From: an uncultured Chlamydiae bacterium
GTDB lineage: Bacteria > Chlamydiota > Chlamydiia > Chlamydiales > Rhabdochlamydiaceae
Assembly: GCA_945952445.1 (NCBI GenBank)
Contig: CAMFIG010000002.1
Span: forward strand, 37,004-101,003
Reading direction: 5' to 3'
DNA length: 64,000 bases
Under the pieces are notes generated by a model. The model did no database searches. It saw only the letters and a program-made list of their open reading frames with translations, and was not told the DNA's origin. Of the stretch, positions 46,043 through 53,863 are shown one piece after another (position 1 is the stretch's first letter; the number at the start of each line of letters is the position of its first letter). The translations under genes and the position numbers were made by a program.

Positions 46043-47026
46043 TTACCTCTTTAGCCATTGTTCTATCATCTGCTTTTCTTCTAGTAGCTCTCTTTCCGAG
46101 ATCTTGATTTTCTCTTGTAAAAAAGGATCGAGCAGCAAATCAGGTACAATTTCAATCCCTCCATTTTTATGGATACAGGGAAAAGAAAAGATAAGCCCCG
46201 GCGCTACTCCATAAGGGTTCTTATCCGAGCAAAGAGCCATAGAAAACCAATCACCTGCAGCTGTTGGAAAAAGCAAAGACTTCATCGCATCCAAAGCTGC
46301 ATTGGCAGCAGAAGCTGCAGAAGACTTTCCTCGAGCTGCAATCACCTCAGCACCTCTTTTTTGTACAAGAGCGATAAATTCCTTTTCTAACCAATCTCGG
46401 TGATCTTGCAAAACTTCTACTGCCGGCTTACCTAAAATCGATGCGTGGAGAAAATCTGGAACTTGCGTTGCAGAGTGATTCCCCCAGATACTGACTCTTT
46501 TCACCTGCTCTACAGATACGTGCGCTTTTTGCGCTAGAAACGTGTGCGCTCGATTTTGATCGAGCCGAGTCATGGCAAAATATCGATTTGGATCTACTCT
46601 CTTAGCAAAGCTCCGAGCGATCAAACAATTGGTATTGCAAGGATTGCCAACCACTAATATTGTCGCATTTGGATCTGCAACTCCCTCCAAAGCCTTTCCT
46701 TGCTCAATAAATATTTTAGCATTATCTAAAAGCAGGTCTTTTCTCTCCATGCCGGGACCTCTTGGCTTGGCCCCAATTAAAAATGCATATTCAATGCCTT
46801 CAAAAACTTCATAAGGGTTCGATCCAATTCGAATCTCCTTTAAAAGAGGAAAAGCGCAGTCATTAAGCTCCATAACTACCCCTTGAAGAGAAGGCAAAGC
46901 CTCTTCCACTTCTAATATATGCAAAGCTAGAGGCTCATTCTTTCCAAAGAGCTCCCCGCTTGCAATCCGAAATAAAATACTATATGCAATTTGTCCTGCT
47001 CCCCCGGTCACCGCAACTCTTTTCAT
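46043..47026 (-). CDS. mdh: Malate dehydrogenase
   Basis: A 327-aa NAD-dependent enzyme of the cytosolic/plant-type MDH group. Dinucleotide loop [21 protein letters not shown], the substrate Arg in [35 protein letters not shown], and the catalytic His in [12 protein letters not shown]. It oxidises malate to oxaloacetate, the substrate of the citrate synthase encoded next. The 168-base gap upstream is shared with the divergent phosphatase gene and is AT-rich. Confidence 0.94.
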   Translation of the reverse strand: MKRVAVTGGAGQIAYSILFRIASGELFGKNEPLALHILEVEEALPSLQGVVMELNDCAFPLLKEIRIGSNPYEVFEGIEYAFLIGAKPRGPGMERKDLLLDNAKIFIEQGKALEGVADPNATILVVGNPCNTNCLIARSFAKRVDPNRYFAMTRLDQNRAHTFLAQKAHVSVEQVKRVSIWGNHSATQVPDFLHASILGKPAVEVLQDHRDWLEKEFIALVQKRGAEVIAARGKSSAASAANAALDAMKSLLFPTAAGDWFSMALCSDKNPYGVAPGLIFSFPCIHKNGGIEIVPDLLLDPFLQEKIKISERELLEEKQMIEQWLKR

Positions 47027-47194
47027 ACCTCTTGCCCCTATCCTGTTTTCTATTATTTACTTTATCTCTCTTACGATTTATTGAACAACAATTTGTTAAA
47101 TAATAAATTTAAACCAGCGAATTAAAACACTAAATAATATAACAATATAATCGTTAATTTGATATAATTTAATATTAATTAATAAGGTGCTATT

Positions 47195-48922
47195 ATGACA
47201 TCTATCTCAGGACCTCTTAAAGACAACCTACATCCGACCCCCGAAGATGCTACAGCTCGCTATGTAGACCCTGGTCAATGGAAGGTTGACATTCTATTTC
47301 GTAAAGAGCTAAGCAATCCTGTTTTTCGCAAAACTCTCGAAGGATGGAAGCATCACTGCGAAAAGAAGACCTTTCCAAGTTTCGATGCTCTGTGCGAATT
47401 TGAAGTCCGAAGAAGACTGCAAGGAAAAACGCCGACAGCCTATGAACTCAAAAAATATAAAAGACAAGTGGCTTTTAGCGCTTGTAACCGAGAAGATCTC
47501 ATTTGCCAACCTCAAGTCCTCAATCCGGACTTACGCAAAAAATTGCAAATCTCTTCTGATGACACGCTAAAAACAACGCATCTTTTTGCTAAAAACAGCT
47601 CTTTAAATGGTCTGAGTTTCCAAGATGACGAAGGAAAGACCGTTGTGCTCGATTGCGCAATTACCAGCAGCAGCGACCGCAAAAGTCCAACCGTCGGCAA
47701 CATGCGCCGTATCTTCAATCCTCAAGGAACAACGATTGCCTATACAGGACGTGTAGATTCACATGAAAAAGCAGAAGAACAGGCAAAATTTCTCTTTTTT
47801 CAAGAAATGGGATCAAAAAGAAAAGGGATTACAGAAGTCAAACAACCAGACGGAAGCGTCCGATATGAATTGGACTATGTGGTCGATTCTGTGCTATCAA
47901 CACCTTGGTGGTTTGGTAAAAAAATTCCAAAAGTCATCGCTTATCCAGAAAGGAAATATACAGAAGACGAACTCCAAGCCCTACAACAGCTCCAAGAAAA
48001 AGGATGGATGGAAATCCAAGACCCCTCTAGCGGAAAGACCTATACGGTAAGATTCCGCCCTATGCTATTTTCCGGAGATTTAAACGTCTTTTTGCGTTTA
48101 GAACAATTTCTCCCACCTTCTTTTACAGGGGAATCTAGAGCTCGAGAGATCTCACGCCAAGGGTTTGCACAACTCAAACGCTTAAGCATGCAAAGACTCG
48201 AACACTGGAAACAAAACAACCTATTCCCAGAAAAAACAAAAATTTTAGAGTCCTCTCTTTCTCTTTTAGAGTGTCACATGCAATCTGCTTGTCTGCAGCC
48301 AGAAGAAGAAGTTCTGCATAGAGACCTCGTCTGCAAAATGCTGGACATTCCGATCGTCTATCACTGCAAAAGCAGTACAGACAGAACAAGTATCCTAGTA
48401 GCTATATCCTCTACTCTGCAGCAGTGGATCGACTTAAAACTACCTCTTTCCGACACAATCCTCCAAGATGAGCTCTGGAAGGAGCTTTTCATGGCAAACT
48501 GGACTGCCGGCCATCAGATCACCCGCTACGCTCGAGATACGAAAGGAACCGTTAATGGAGAAACCTTCCACAACCAAAAACTCGGGCTTTCTATCAGCCG
48601 AGGCTTCACACAAAACCCCATTGTATCCAAACTCGTCCCCGATAGATACCTGACAGAATATCCCCTAAAGAAGAAAATCCTATGCGTCTTTTCTTTAACC
48701 CTTACCAACCTTGTCATCCAAATCACCACCTTAGCCTGCGCCATCTTGGGAACTTTAGGATTTTGCCTTTCTTTAGGAACGCACCCGCAACTACTGTCCC
48801 CTCTTCGCGATGTACTTTATGGTATTACCTTTACCTCTTTTGGGAAGCTCTTTAAAGCCATTCCTGCCAAGGTTCTCAATGAACAATCTCCTTCTTTGAA
48901 GGGGAAACAATGGATTTCTTGA
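47195..48922 (+). CDS. CX5R phosphatase of SopB/IpgD type with hydrophobic C-terminal tail; candidate effector
   Basis: A 575-aa protein. IVYHCKSSTDRTSIL (Cys391, Arg397) is a phosphatase P-loop closest to the CKSGKDRT signature of the phosphoinositide phosphatases SopB and IpgD and of PTEN/INPP4. The downstream ANWTAGHQITRYARDTKG also recalls the SopB/IpgD region after the loop. The usual Gly-Lys of the loop is Ser-Thr. About residues 494-545 form two hydrophobic segments (CVFSLTLTNLVIQITTLAC, ILGTLGFCLSLG), an Inc-like hairpin that could anchor it in the inclusion membrane. No signal peptide. AT-rich leader with TATAAT at 47163. Phosphatase activity and secretion are inferred. Confidence 0.75.
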   Translation: MTSISGPLKDNLHPTPEDATARYVDPGQWKVDILFRKELSNPVFRKTLEGWKHHCEKKTFPSFDALCEFEVRRRLQGKTPTAYELKKYKRQVAFSACNREDLICQPQVLNPDLRKKLQISSDDTLKTTHLFAKNSSLNGLSFQDDEGKTVVLDCAITSSSDRKSPTVGNMRRIFNPQGTTIAYTGRVDSHEKAEEQAKFLFFQEMGSKRKGITEVKQPDGSVRYELDYVVDSVLSTPWWFGKKIPKVIAYPERKYTEDELQALQQLQEKGWMEIQDPSSGKTYTVRFRPMLFSGDLNVFLRLEQFLPPSFTGESRAREISRQGFAQLKRLSMQRLEHWKQNNLFPEKTKILESSLSLLECHMQSACLQPEEEVLHRDLVCKMLDIPIVYHCKSSTDRTSILVAISSTLQQWIDLKLPLSDTILQDELWKELFMANWTAGHQITRYARDTKGTVNGETFHNQKLGLSISRGFTQNPIVSKLVPDRYLTEYPLKKKILCVFSLTLTNLVIQITTLACAILGTLGFCLSLGTHPQLLSPLRDVLYGITFTSFGKLFKAIPAKVLNEQSPSLKGKQWIS

Positions 48923-49049
48923 AATTTCCAGCTTATGCAACATTATAACTTAGATTGATTCTGTTTTAATAAAAAAAACAGAAATTAATCTTTTATAGAA
49001 AAATCACTAAAAAAACCCTATCTATTGACCGAATCCCCCTCTTCTTGTT

Positions 49050-50003
49050 ATGATAATTGAATTATTTAAGCGGTTCCTCATGCAAATTGCTTTTGTTATA
49101 GCCATGTACGCCGTCTGGTCCAATGTATTTTCCTTAGGGAAACTCGCTTTGGCCTTTAGCCCACCGATCTTTTTAACAGGCTTTCGGATGTTTCTTGCAG
49201 GCGTTCTCCTTTTAGGATACCTAGCCTTAGCCAAACGGGAAGCTTTTCAACTAAAGCGCAAAGAATGGCTCTCTTTGCTTTTGCTGGCTTTTTTTAGCAT
49301 TTACTTAACTAATATTCTGGAATTCTGGGGCTTACAGCACCTTTCTGCAGCAAAAACCTGCTTTATCTATAGCCTATCCCCCTTTTTTGCTGCCTTTTTC
49401 TCCTATCTGCATTTCCAAGAAAAAATGAATCCAAGAAAATGGCTAGGCCTTAGCATCGGGTTCCTCGGATGCCTTCCCGTCTTGCTTTCTCAAACAGGAT
49501 CTGAAGAGCTCCTACAAATAGGCCCTTTCTTATCCTGGCCTTCTTTAGCAGTCATGGGAGCCGCTCTATTTGGGGTCTATGGTTGGGTATTATTAAGGCT
49601 TGTCGTGAAAGACTCTTCCGTATCCCCTTTAATGGCAAACGGAACAAGCATGTTCATCGGAGGGATCTTTGCTTTGATCCACTCTTGGATTGTCGATCCT
49701 TGGAATCCTCTACCTATTGCACAGGGACATATAGGCGACGTACTCCAAGGCAGTTTAATCCTTACGTTTATTTCTAATATTTTGTGTTACAATCTGTATG
49801 GGATGATGCTCAAACGCTATACCGCTACTTTTCTCTCTTTCATCGGACTGTTAAGCCCTGTTTTTGCTTCACTTAGCGGTTGGTTTTTCCTAGGAGAATC
49901 TCTTTCTTGGACAATCTTCTTGTCCACCGGCATTGTCACGCTGGGGCTTAGCATCGTCTATCAGGCGGAAATCAAACAAGGCTACATCCCCAAAAAAGCA
50001 TAA
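49050..50003 (+). CDS. EamA/DMT-superfamily transporter
   Basis: A 317-aa membrane protein with ten predicted spans in two EamA repeats, e.g. FVIAMYAVWSNVFSLGKLAL and ALFGVYGWVLLRLVVKD, each ending at a charged loop. It is not closely similar to the EamA protein at 15040 beyond fold. The substrate is unknown. ATG 49050 opens the frame without a good ribosome-binding site; ATG 49080 (MQIAFVIAMYA) has AGCGG seven bases before it and is an equally likely start. The stop lies five bases from the end of the convergent gene. Confidence 0.83.
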   Translation: MIIELFKRFLMQIAFVIAMYAVWSNVFSLGKLALAFSPPIFLTGFRMFLAGVLLLGYLALAKREAFQLKRKEWLSLLLLAFFSIYLTNILEFWGLQHLSAAKTCFIYSLSPFFAAFFSYLHFQEKMNPRKWLGLSIGFLGCLPVLLSQTGSEELLQIGPFLSWPSLAVMGAALFGVYGWVLLRLVVKDSSVSPLMANGTSMFIGGIFALIHSWIVDPWNPLPIAQGHIGDVLQGSLILTFISNILCYNLYGMMLKRYTATFLSFIGLLSPVFASLSGWFFLGESLSWTIFLSTGIVTLGLSIVYQAEIKQGYIPKKA

Positions 50004-50008
50004 GGCCT

Positions 50009-51358
50009 TTAATCTACCGATAGTAACGCTATCAGAGAACCTCTTTCTATAATATAAGAGTCATGGGCATCTCGGACATCTGGATTAAAAGAAACCCCTC
50101 CGTACGACACATATTCTTCATGGAGCTTCTTTTTTTCTTCCATTTTCCGGTTTTTTTCGAGCTCTAAACCGCGGTAGTTATTGACAAGAGCCCCCAGGCC
50201 CTTACCCGTAGCCCTACTAAAAACATCATCTACGTTCTGTCCGTTCAAGCAAGCCTCTCTATACTGCTGAAACACCTTTTGAACCTCCGGATGCCGCGCA
50301 TCTAAAGAGGGTGGATTTGCCGTTTCAATACCTAAACCCCGGCAAATTTCCGATAAAATCCGAAGCTGCTTTCTTTCAGCTTCGATGCCATCTACCCAAG
50401 CTTTGTCGATAAGACCATCCCATCCATGCTTTCCCCTCAAAACCCGAACTCTTTGGATACATTGTTCCAGATCCATCTCTGGAGAAAGTTCCTCCTCAGC
50501 AGGGACACTCAAAGCTTCCGTTCTAGCTTCTGGCAAAGAAAAGGCTCCTAGGCCTAACAGGGCTGTTGGTAGCTGGTAGTTATTTTTCTGTGCGCGGTCA
50601 ATTTGAGACCCTTCTTGCACTACAAATAGCCCAGTTTCTCTATCATAATTTTTATCGGGATTGAATCCAGACCCTCCCAGGTCTTCATACTCTTCATCAA
50701 GAGCCTTTTTATCTGCCTGTTTTTCTCTTGTTTGCCGCTGCAACCTAAGATAAGACGCTCGATCGTTCTCTTTACATGCTGCTAATGCCTGTTCTTCAGT
50801 TTTTCCCTGTAAACACTCCTCTCGACACCGACGCAACATATCCACTGCATTGGGAGCATGGGGATCTATCTGTAAATCAACCTTTTTTCCACAAAGATGC
50901 CCTAAAAATCTGATCTCTTCTTTTTCAGTTTGGATAGCAGCTACCCAAGCCTGGTCGATAAGGCCATTCCATCCATGAACACCCCTTAGCTCCACAACAC
51001 GCTCGATACATTGCCTTACAGTTTTCTCCACAGGAGGTGCTGACAAAGGCTGCAAATTCGTTACAACTGCCGGCGCTGGTGCCTCTTCTGAGGCTGTTGA
51101 AGATGGACTCGAAGTAGAAAATCCTGGATACAATACCGCCCGAGCAACTTGAGCCACGCTTCCGGCCGAATCAGGCAGAGGGCCTGTTGTTACTGGAATT
51201 GCAGGAAGTACAACCGAACAAGAACCAAGCGGGCCCACAGGACGGGGAAAGAATTGAGCCGCAGTCATCGGCACCATCAGGCCCGAATTAAGACGCACAG
51301 CTCCTTGATGCAAAGGGACCGCCAAAGCACGAGTTACTCTAGCCACAGAAGGAATCAT
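50009..51358 (-). CDS. Orphan protein made of two homologous halves
   Basis: About 449 aa. After an Ala/Pro/Ser-rich N-terminal stretch, two units of about 140 residues align end to end. Unit 1 has CIERVVELRGVHGWNGLIDQAW, EEYEDLGGSGFNPD and VQEGSQID; unit 2 has CIQRVRVLRGKHGWDGLIDKAW, EEYVSYGGVSFNPD and IERGSLI. Each contains coiled-coil-like helices and a Gly-rich FNPD turn. No family recognised. The frame is open to 51430, but a TTGATT-N17-TATAAT promoter (51421-51393) lies inside that extension, so the start is downstream, at ATG 51358 or 51367. Probably a lineage-specific, possibly secreted protein. Confidence 0.7.
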   Translation of the reverse strand: MIPSVARVTRALAVPLHQGAVRLNSGLMVPMTAAQFFPRPVGPLGSCSVVLPAIPVTTGPLPDSAGSVAQVARAVLYPGFSTSSPSSTASEEAPAPAVVTNLQPLSAPPVEKTVRQCIERVVELRGVHGWNGLIDQAWVAAIQTEKEEIRFLGHLCGKKVDLQIDPHAPNAVDMLRRCREECLQGKTEEQALAACKENDRASYLRLQRQTREKQADKKALDEEYEDLGGSGFNPDKNYDRETGLFVVQEGSQIDRAQKNNYQLPTALLGLGAFSLPEARTEALSVPAEEELSPEMDLEQCIQRVRVLRGKHGWDGLIDKAWVDGIEAERKQLRILSEICRGLGIETANPPSLDARHPEVQKVFQQYREACLNGQNVDDVFSRATGKGLGALVNNYRGLELEKNRKMEEKKKLHEEYVSYGGVSFNPDVRDAHDSYIIERGSLIALLSVD

Positions 51359-51392
51359 ATAAACCATTAACAATATAAAATTTAATAATGTT

Positions 51393-51421
51393 ATTATACC
51401 AGACAAAAAAACAAAAATCAA
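51393..51421 (-). promoter_or_regulatory. Sigma-66/sigma-70-type promoter for the two-halves orphan gene
   Basis: On the minus strand TTGATT (51421-51416) and TATAAT (51398-51393) are separated by exactly 17 bases. TATAAT is a perfect -10, and the -35 differs from TTGACA at two positions. The start site would fall near 51386, giving an about 28-base leader to ATG 51358. It sits within an apparent N-terminal extension of the open frame. Confidence 0.6.
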
Positions 51422-51595
51422 GAAAACCATTATTAATCACAAAAAACATCGACACCAAAAACAAACTCAAATAGCTAAACTTAAGACGCTTAAAGAAAGA
51501 TAAAGACCGACATCTCGGATGTGTAATTAATTTAATTAATATTGACTTATTTTGTTTTTACTTTTATTCTTTCTGTATAAAAAACGAGGTTGAGC

Positions 51596-53704
51596 ATGAT
51601 CATACGCAGTCTAGGACCCAATGAACGTCTGTCTACTTCTTGGGAACAAAGAAATCCTGCACGTCCTTGGATCAAAGCTAAAACGATTTGGACAAACTTT
51701 CTTCAACACAGCAAAGACTTTCTTTCCGTTCTTGTTGCCAAAGCTCCCTCAGAGAAGAAATTTTCTTGGAAAGCAAAAGTTTTGGATAAAGCAGACAAAC
51801 TACATTCCGTGATACTTCGTTGGATGGAAAGCAATCACTCGATTATGTTCTCAACTAGGACAGGGGTAGTCAGCTTAGCATCCTTAGAAGGCGCTCCTAG
51901 CCAAGAGCTGCTTGATACAGTCTGCTTTCTTCTATCGAATGGATGGCGCTTAGGCGAGCATTCTGCTAACAAAACCATTAGTTCAAGACAGTTTCAAAAT
52001 GCTACTATTTATGCTGCAGGGAGGGGAGACTTAGAAAACCTGCAGTTCTTATGCTTCAAAGACTCCCTGGTTTTTAATCTCCAATCCCCTTTGAGAGGAA
52101 GACATCTTGGAGTCCCATCTTTGAACACAGCTATTACCGCAGCTGCACGAAATGGCCACCTTGAGATCGTCCGATTTCTTCTCCCCTTATATTACAAAAA
52201 TCACATTTCTCAAGACCATTTAGGACAGACTCTTAGCGAAGCCGGATTCGGCGGCCATCTTGAAATTGTTCAACTCCTCCTTTCCAGAGGCCGCACCCTA
52301 GATGAAAGAAGTAGACATAGTTTGATACTCTCCAGCGCATTTCTAGGGGCTACCCCCTTTCTAGAAATCCTTCTCCAGAGGGGTCCGATTCTCGAATTTA
52401 TAAGAGATTCAGCTATAACCAATGCGGGAAGATCCCTGCACAATCCTAGCCCACAACTTATCAGCACTATTCGAAATATCCTCCGCAGGACACCGATCAT
52501 TCCAGATACCGAAGCTGATCGCATGTATAGAGCACAAGTAGATATCCCTGCCGGCTCTTTTGTTACTACTCTTGACAATGTAAACAGCAATCCCGAAGCG
52601 CATTTAAAGACAATCTACGAAGGAGGCTTCCCTCTTAGAGTTATCTTATCAGATAATCCAAGGACTGTCGATCTTGGAGGGGTGACAAAACAATTCATCT
52701 CCACACTGATGAAGGCATTAAGGCCTAAGCTTGCACTTACTGAAGCGGGTCTTCCCCAGAACGAAAGAGCTGATGCTTCATACCCACGCTATAAAACGCT
52801 TTATATGCAACTCGGTAGGTTCTATGCCCTTATGGACACGAAAAACGAAGATAGAACTGATAAGTTCGTGACAGGTGCTCTACTGCATCCACGGTTTTTT
52901 ACGATCGTCAAAATCATTGCAACCGAAAGCTCTTTGGAAAACCGAAGAAGAAAAGTCGCAGAAGAAGTCCTGGCAACAAATCCGGAGAGCATAGCCTCTC
53001 AGCTCTTTTTACGAAGAGAAATAACTGCAGAGATGCTGCAAACCTATAGAGATGGCATAGGTTGTAATGAAGGAGAAGAACTCCAAGCCGCACAAACAGA
53101 GATCGACAGTGTCATAGAGGCTGCACAAAATTTTTATGATGGAGCCACTGAATCTTTCCAAAGAAAGATACGCAATAGCGATCCTACACTTCTAGCCCGC
53201 AGTCTCCACGGGGAACCCGCTTCAAAAGAAGCTCTTCTTGCAGCAATCGAAAAAGACTCAGGACTACCCGAAGAGCGCTTCCGCTGGATCCAAGAAAAGA
53301 TCCAGACTTCCGATGAGCCCTGGAGAATCCGCTTTGTGAAGGCAATTACAGGCAATGAGGTCCTCTCTCCTGGTGTAAGGATCCAGATCGGTGTCTGCTG
53401 GCGCGGTCCTGGAGTCTTTGAGTTGCATTCTTGTTCTAATTCTCTTGACGTCCCAATGGAGGCCGTCCCAGAAGGTTTAAGAAGAAGCATCGCAGAAGAG
53501 GTCTTAGCGGCGGATCCTGCGAACACAGATGCTCTGCTTGTTTTAGGAAGAGCTGTAACTCCGGAGGCGCTACAAGGATATAGAAACGCGAAAGGATGCG
53601 CTCAAGGACAAGAACTGGAAGCTGCTAAAAAAGAGATCGATCACCGCCAGTTCATGGCGGCTCTTGATGCGATCCTCGTAGGCGAAGGATATAATATCGC
53701 TTAA
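51596..53704 (+). CDS. Ankyrin-repeat HECT-type E3 ubiquitin ligase-like protein (copy 1, divergent)
   Basis: A 702-aa paralog of the three genes downstream. It has its own N-terminal 90 residues and only about four ankyrin-type repeats (NGHLEIVRFLL, GGHLEIVQLLL), then the same HECT-like region: VDLGGVTKQFISTLMKALRP (N-lobe), RIRFVKAITGNEVLSPG and the active-site segment FELHSCSNSLDVP with Cys613. The Phe that follows the Cys in the usual HTCFN is Ser here. A module with REITAEMLQTYRDGIGC precedes the C-lobe and RAVTPEALQGYRNAKGC follows it. GAGG six bases before ATG 51596 sets the start; the TTG at 51590 is rejected. No signal peptide. HECT enzymes act only in hosts with ubiquitin, so a secreted role is inferred. 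Confidence 0.83.
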   Translation: MIIRSLGPNERLSTSWEQRNPARPWIKAKTIWTNFLQHSKDFLSVLVAKAPSEKKFSWKAKVLDKADKLHSVILRWMESNHSIMFSTRTGVVSLASLEGAPSQELLDTVCFLLSNGWRLGEHSANKTISSRQFQNATIYAAGRGDLENLQFLCFKDSLVFNLQSPLRGRHLGVPSLNTAITAAARNGHLEIVRFLLPLYYKNHISQDHLGQTLSEAGFGGHLEIVQLLLSRGRTLDERSRHSLILSSAFLGATPFLEILLQRGPILEFIRDSAITNAGRSLHNPSPQLISTIRNILRRTPIIPDTEADRMYRAQVDIPAGSFVTTLDNVNSNPEAHLKTIYEGGFPLRVILSDNPRTVDLGGVTKQFISTLMKALRPKLALTEAGLPQNERADASYPRYKTLYMQLGRFYALMDTKNEDRTDKFVTGALLHPRFFTIVKIIATESSLENRRRKVAEEVLATNPESIASQLFLRREITAEMLQTYRDGIGCNEGEELQAAQTEIDSVIEAAQNFYDGATESFQRKIRNSDPTLLARSLHGEPASKEALLAAIEKDSGLPEERFRWIQEKIQTSDEPWRIRFVKAITGNEVLSPGVRIQIGVCWRGPGVFELHSCSNSLDVPMEAVPEGLRRSIAEEVLAADPANTDALLVLGRAVTPEALQGYRNAKGCAQGQELEAAKKEIDHRQFMAALDAILVGEGYNIA

Positions 53705-53863
53705 GCTCGAGTGTTTACGTAAAAAATACAAAGAAATACAAAAATCGATTTAAATATCACCTTGAAAACAACAAATCACAACTAAGAGTGAACATGTCAT
53801 CTATAAGACCCGATGCCCCTATTCTACCCATTCCAGAAGTCAGCATTCCCGTTTCAACCTCTC
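53604..53863 (+). repeat. Long direct repeat at gene boundary, copy A
   Basis: 260 bp, identical by eye to 56690-56949 (offset 3086 bp). It spans the end of copy 1, the 89-base spacer and the start of copy 2. The identity of the noncoding spacer shows duplication of a unit containing one complete gene plus spacer. Confidence 0.92.

Noticed and set aside
51590..51595. TTG start giving an MSM N-terminus for ankyrin-HECT copy 1, and GTG starts giving MNMSS in copies 2 to 4
   Set aside because: The ATG six bases downstream has better spacing from the ribosome-binding sequence in each case.
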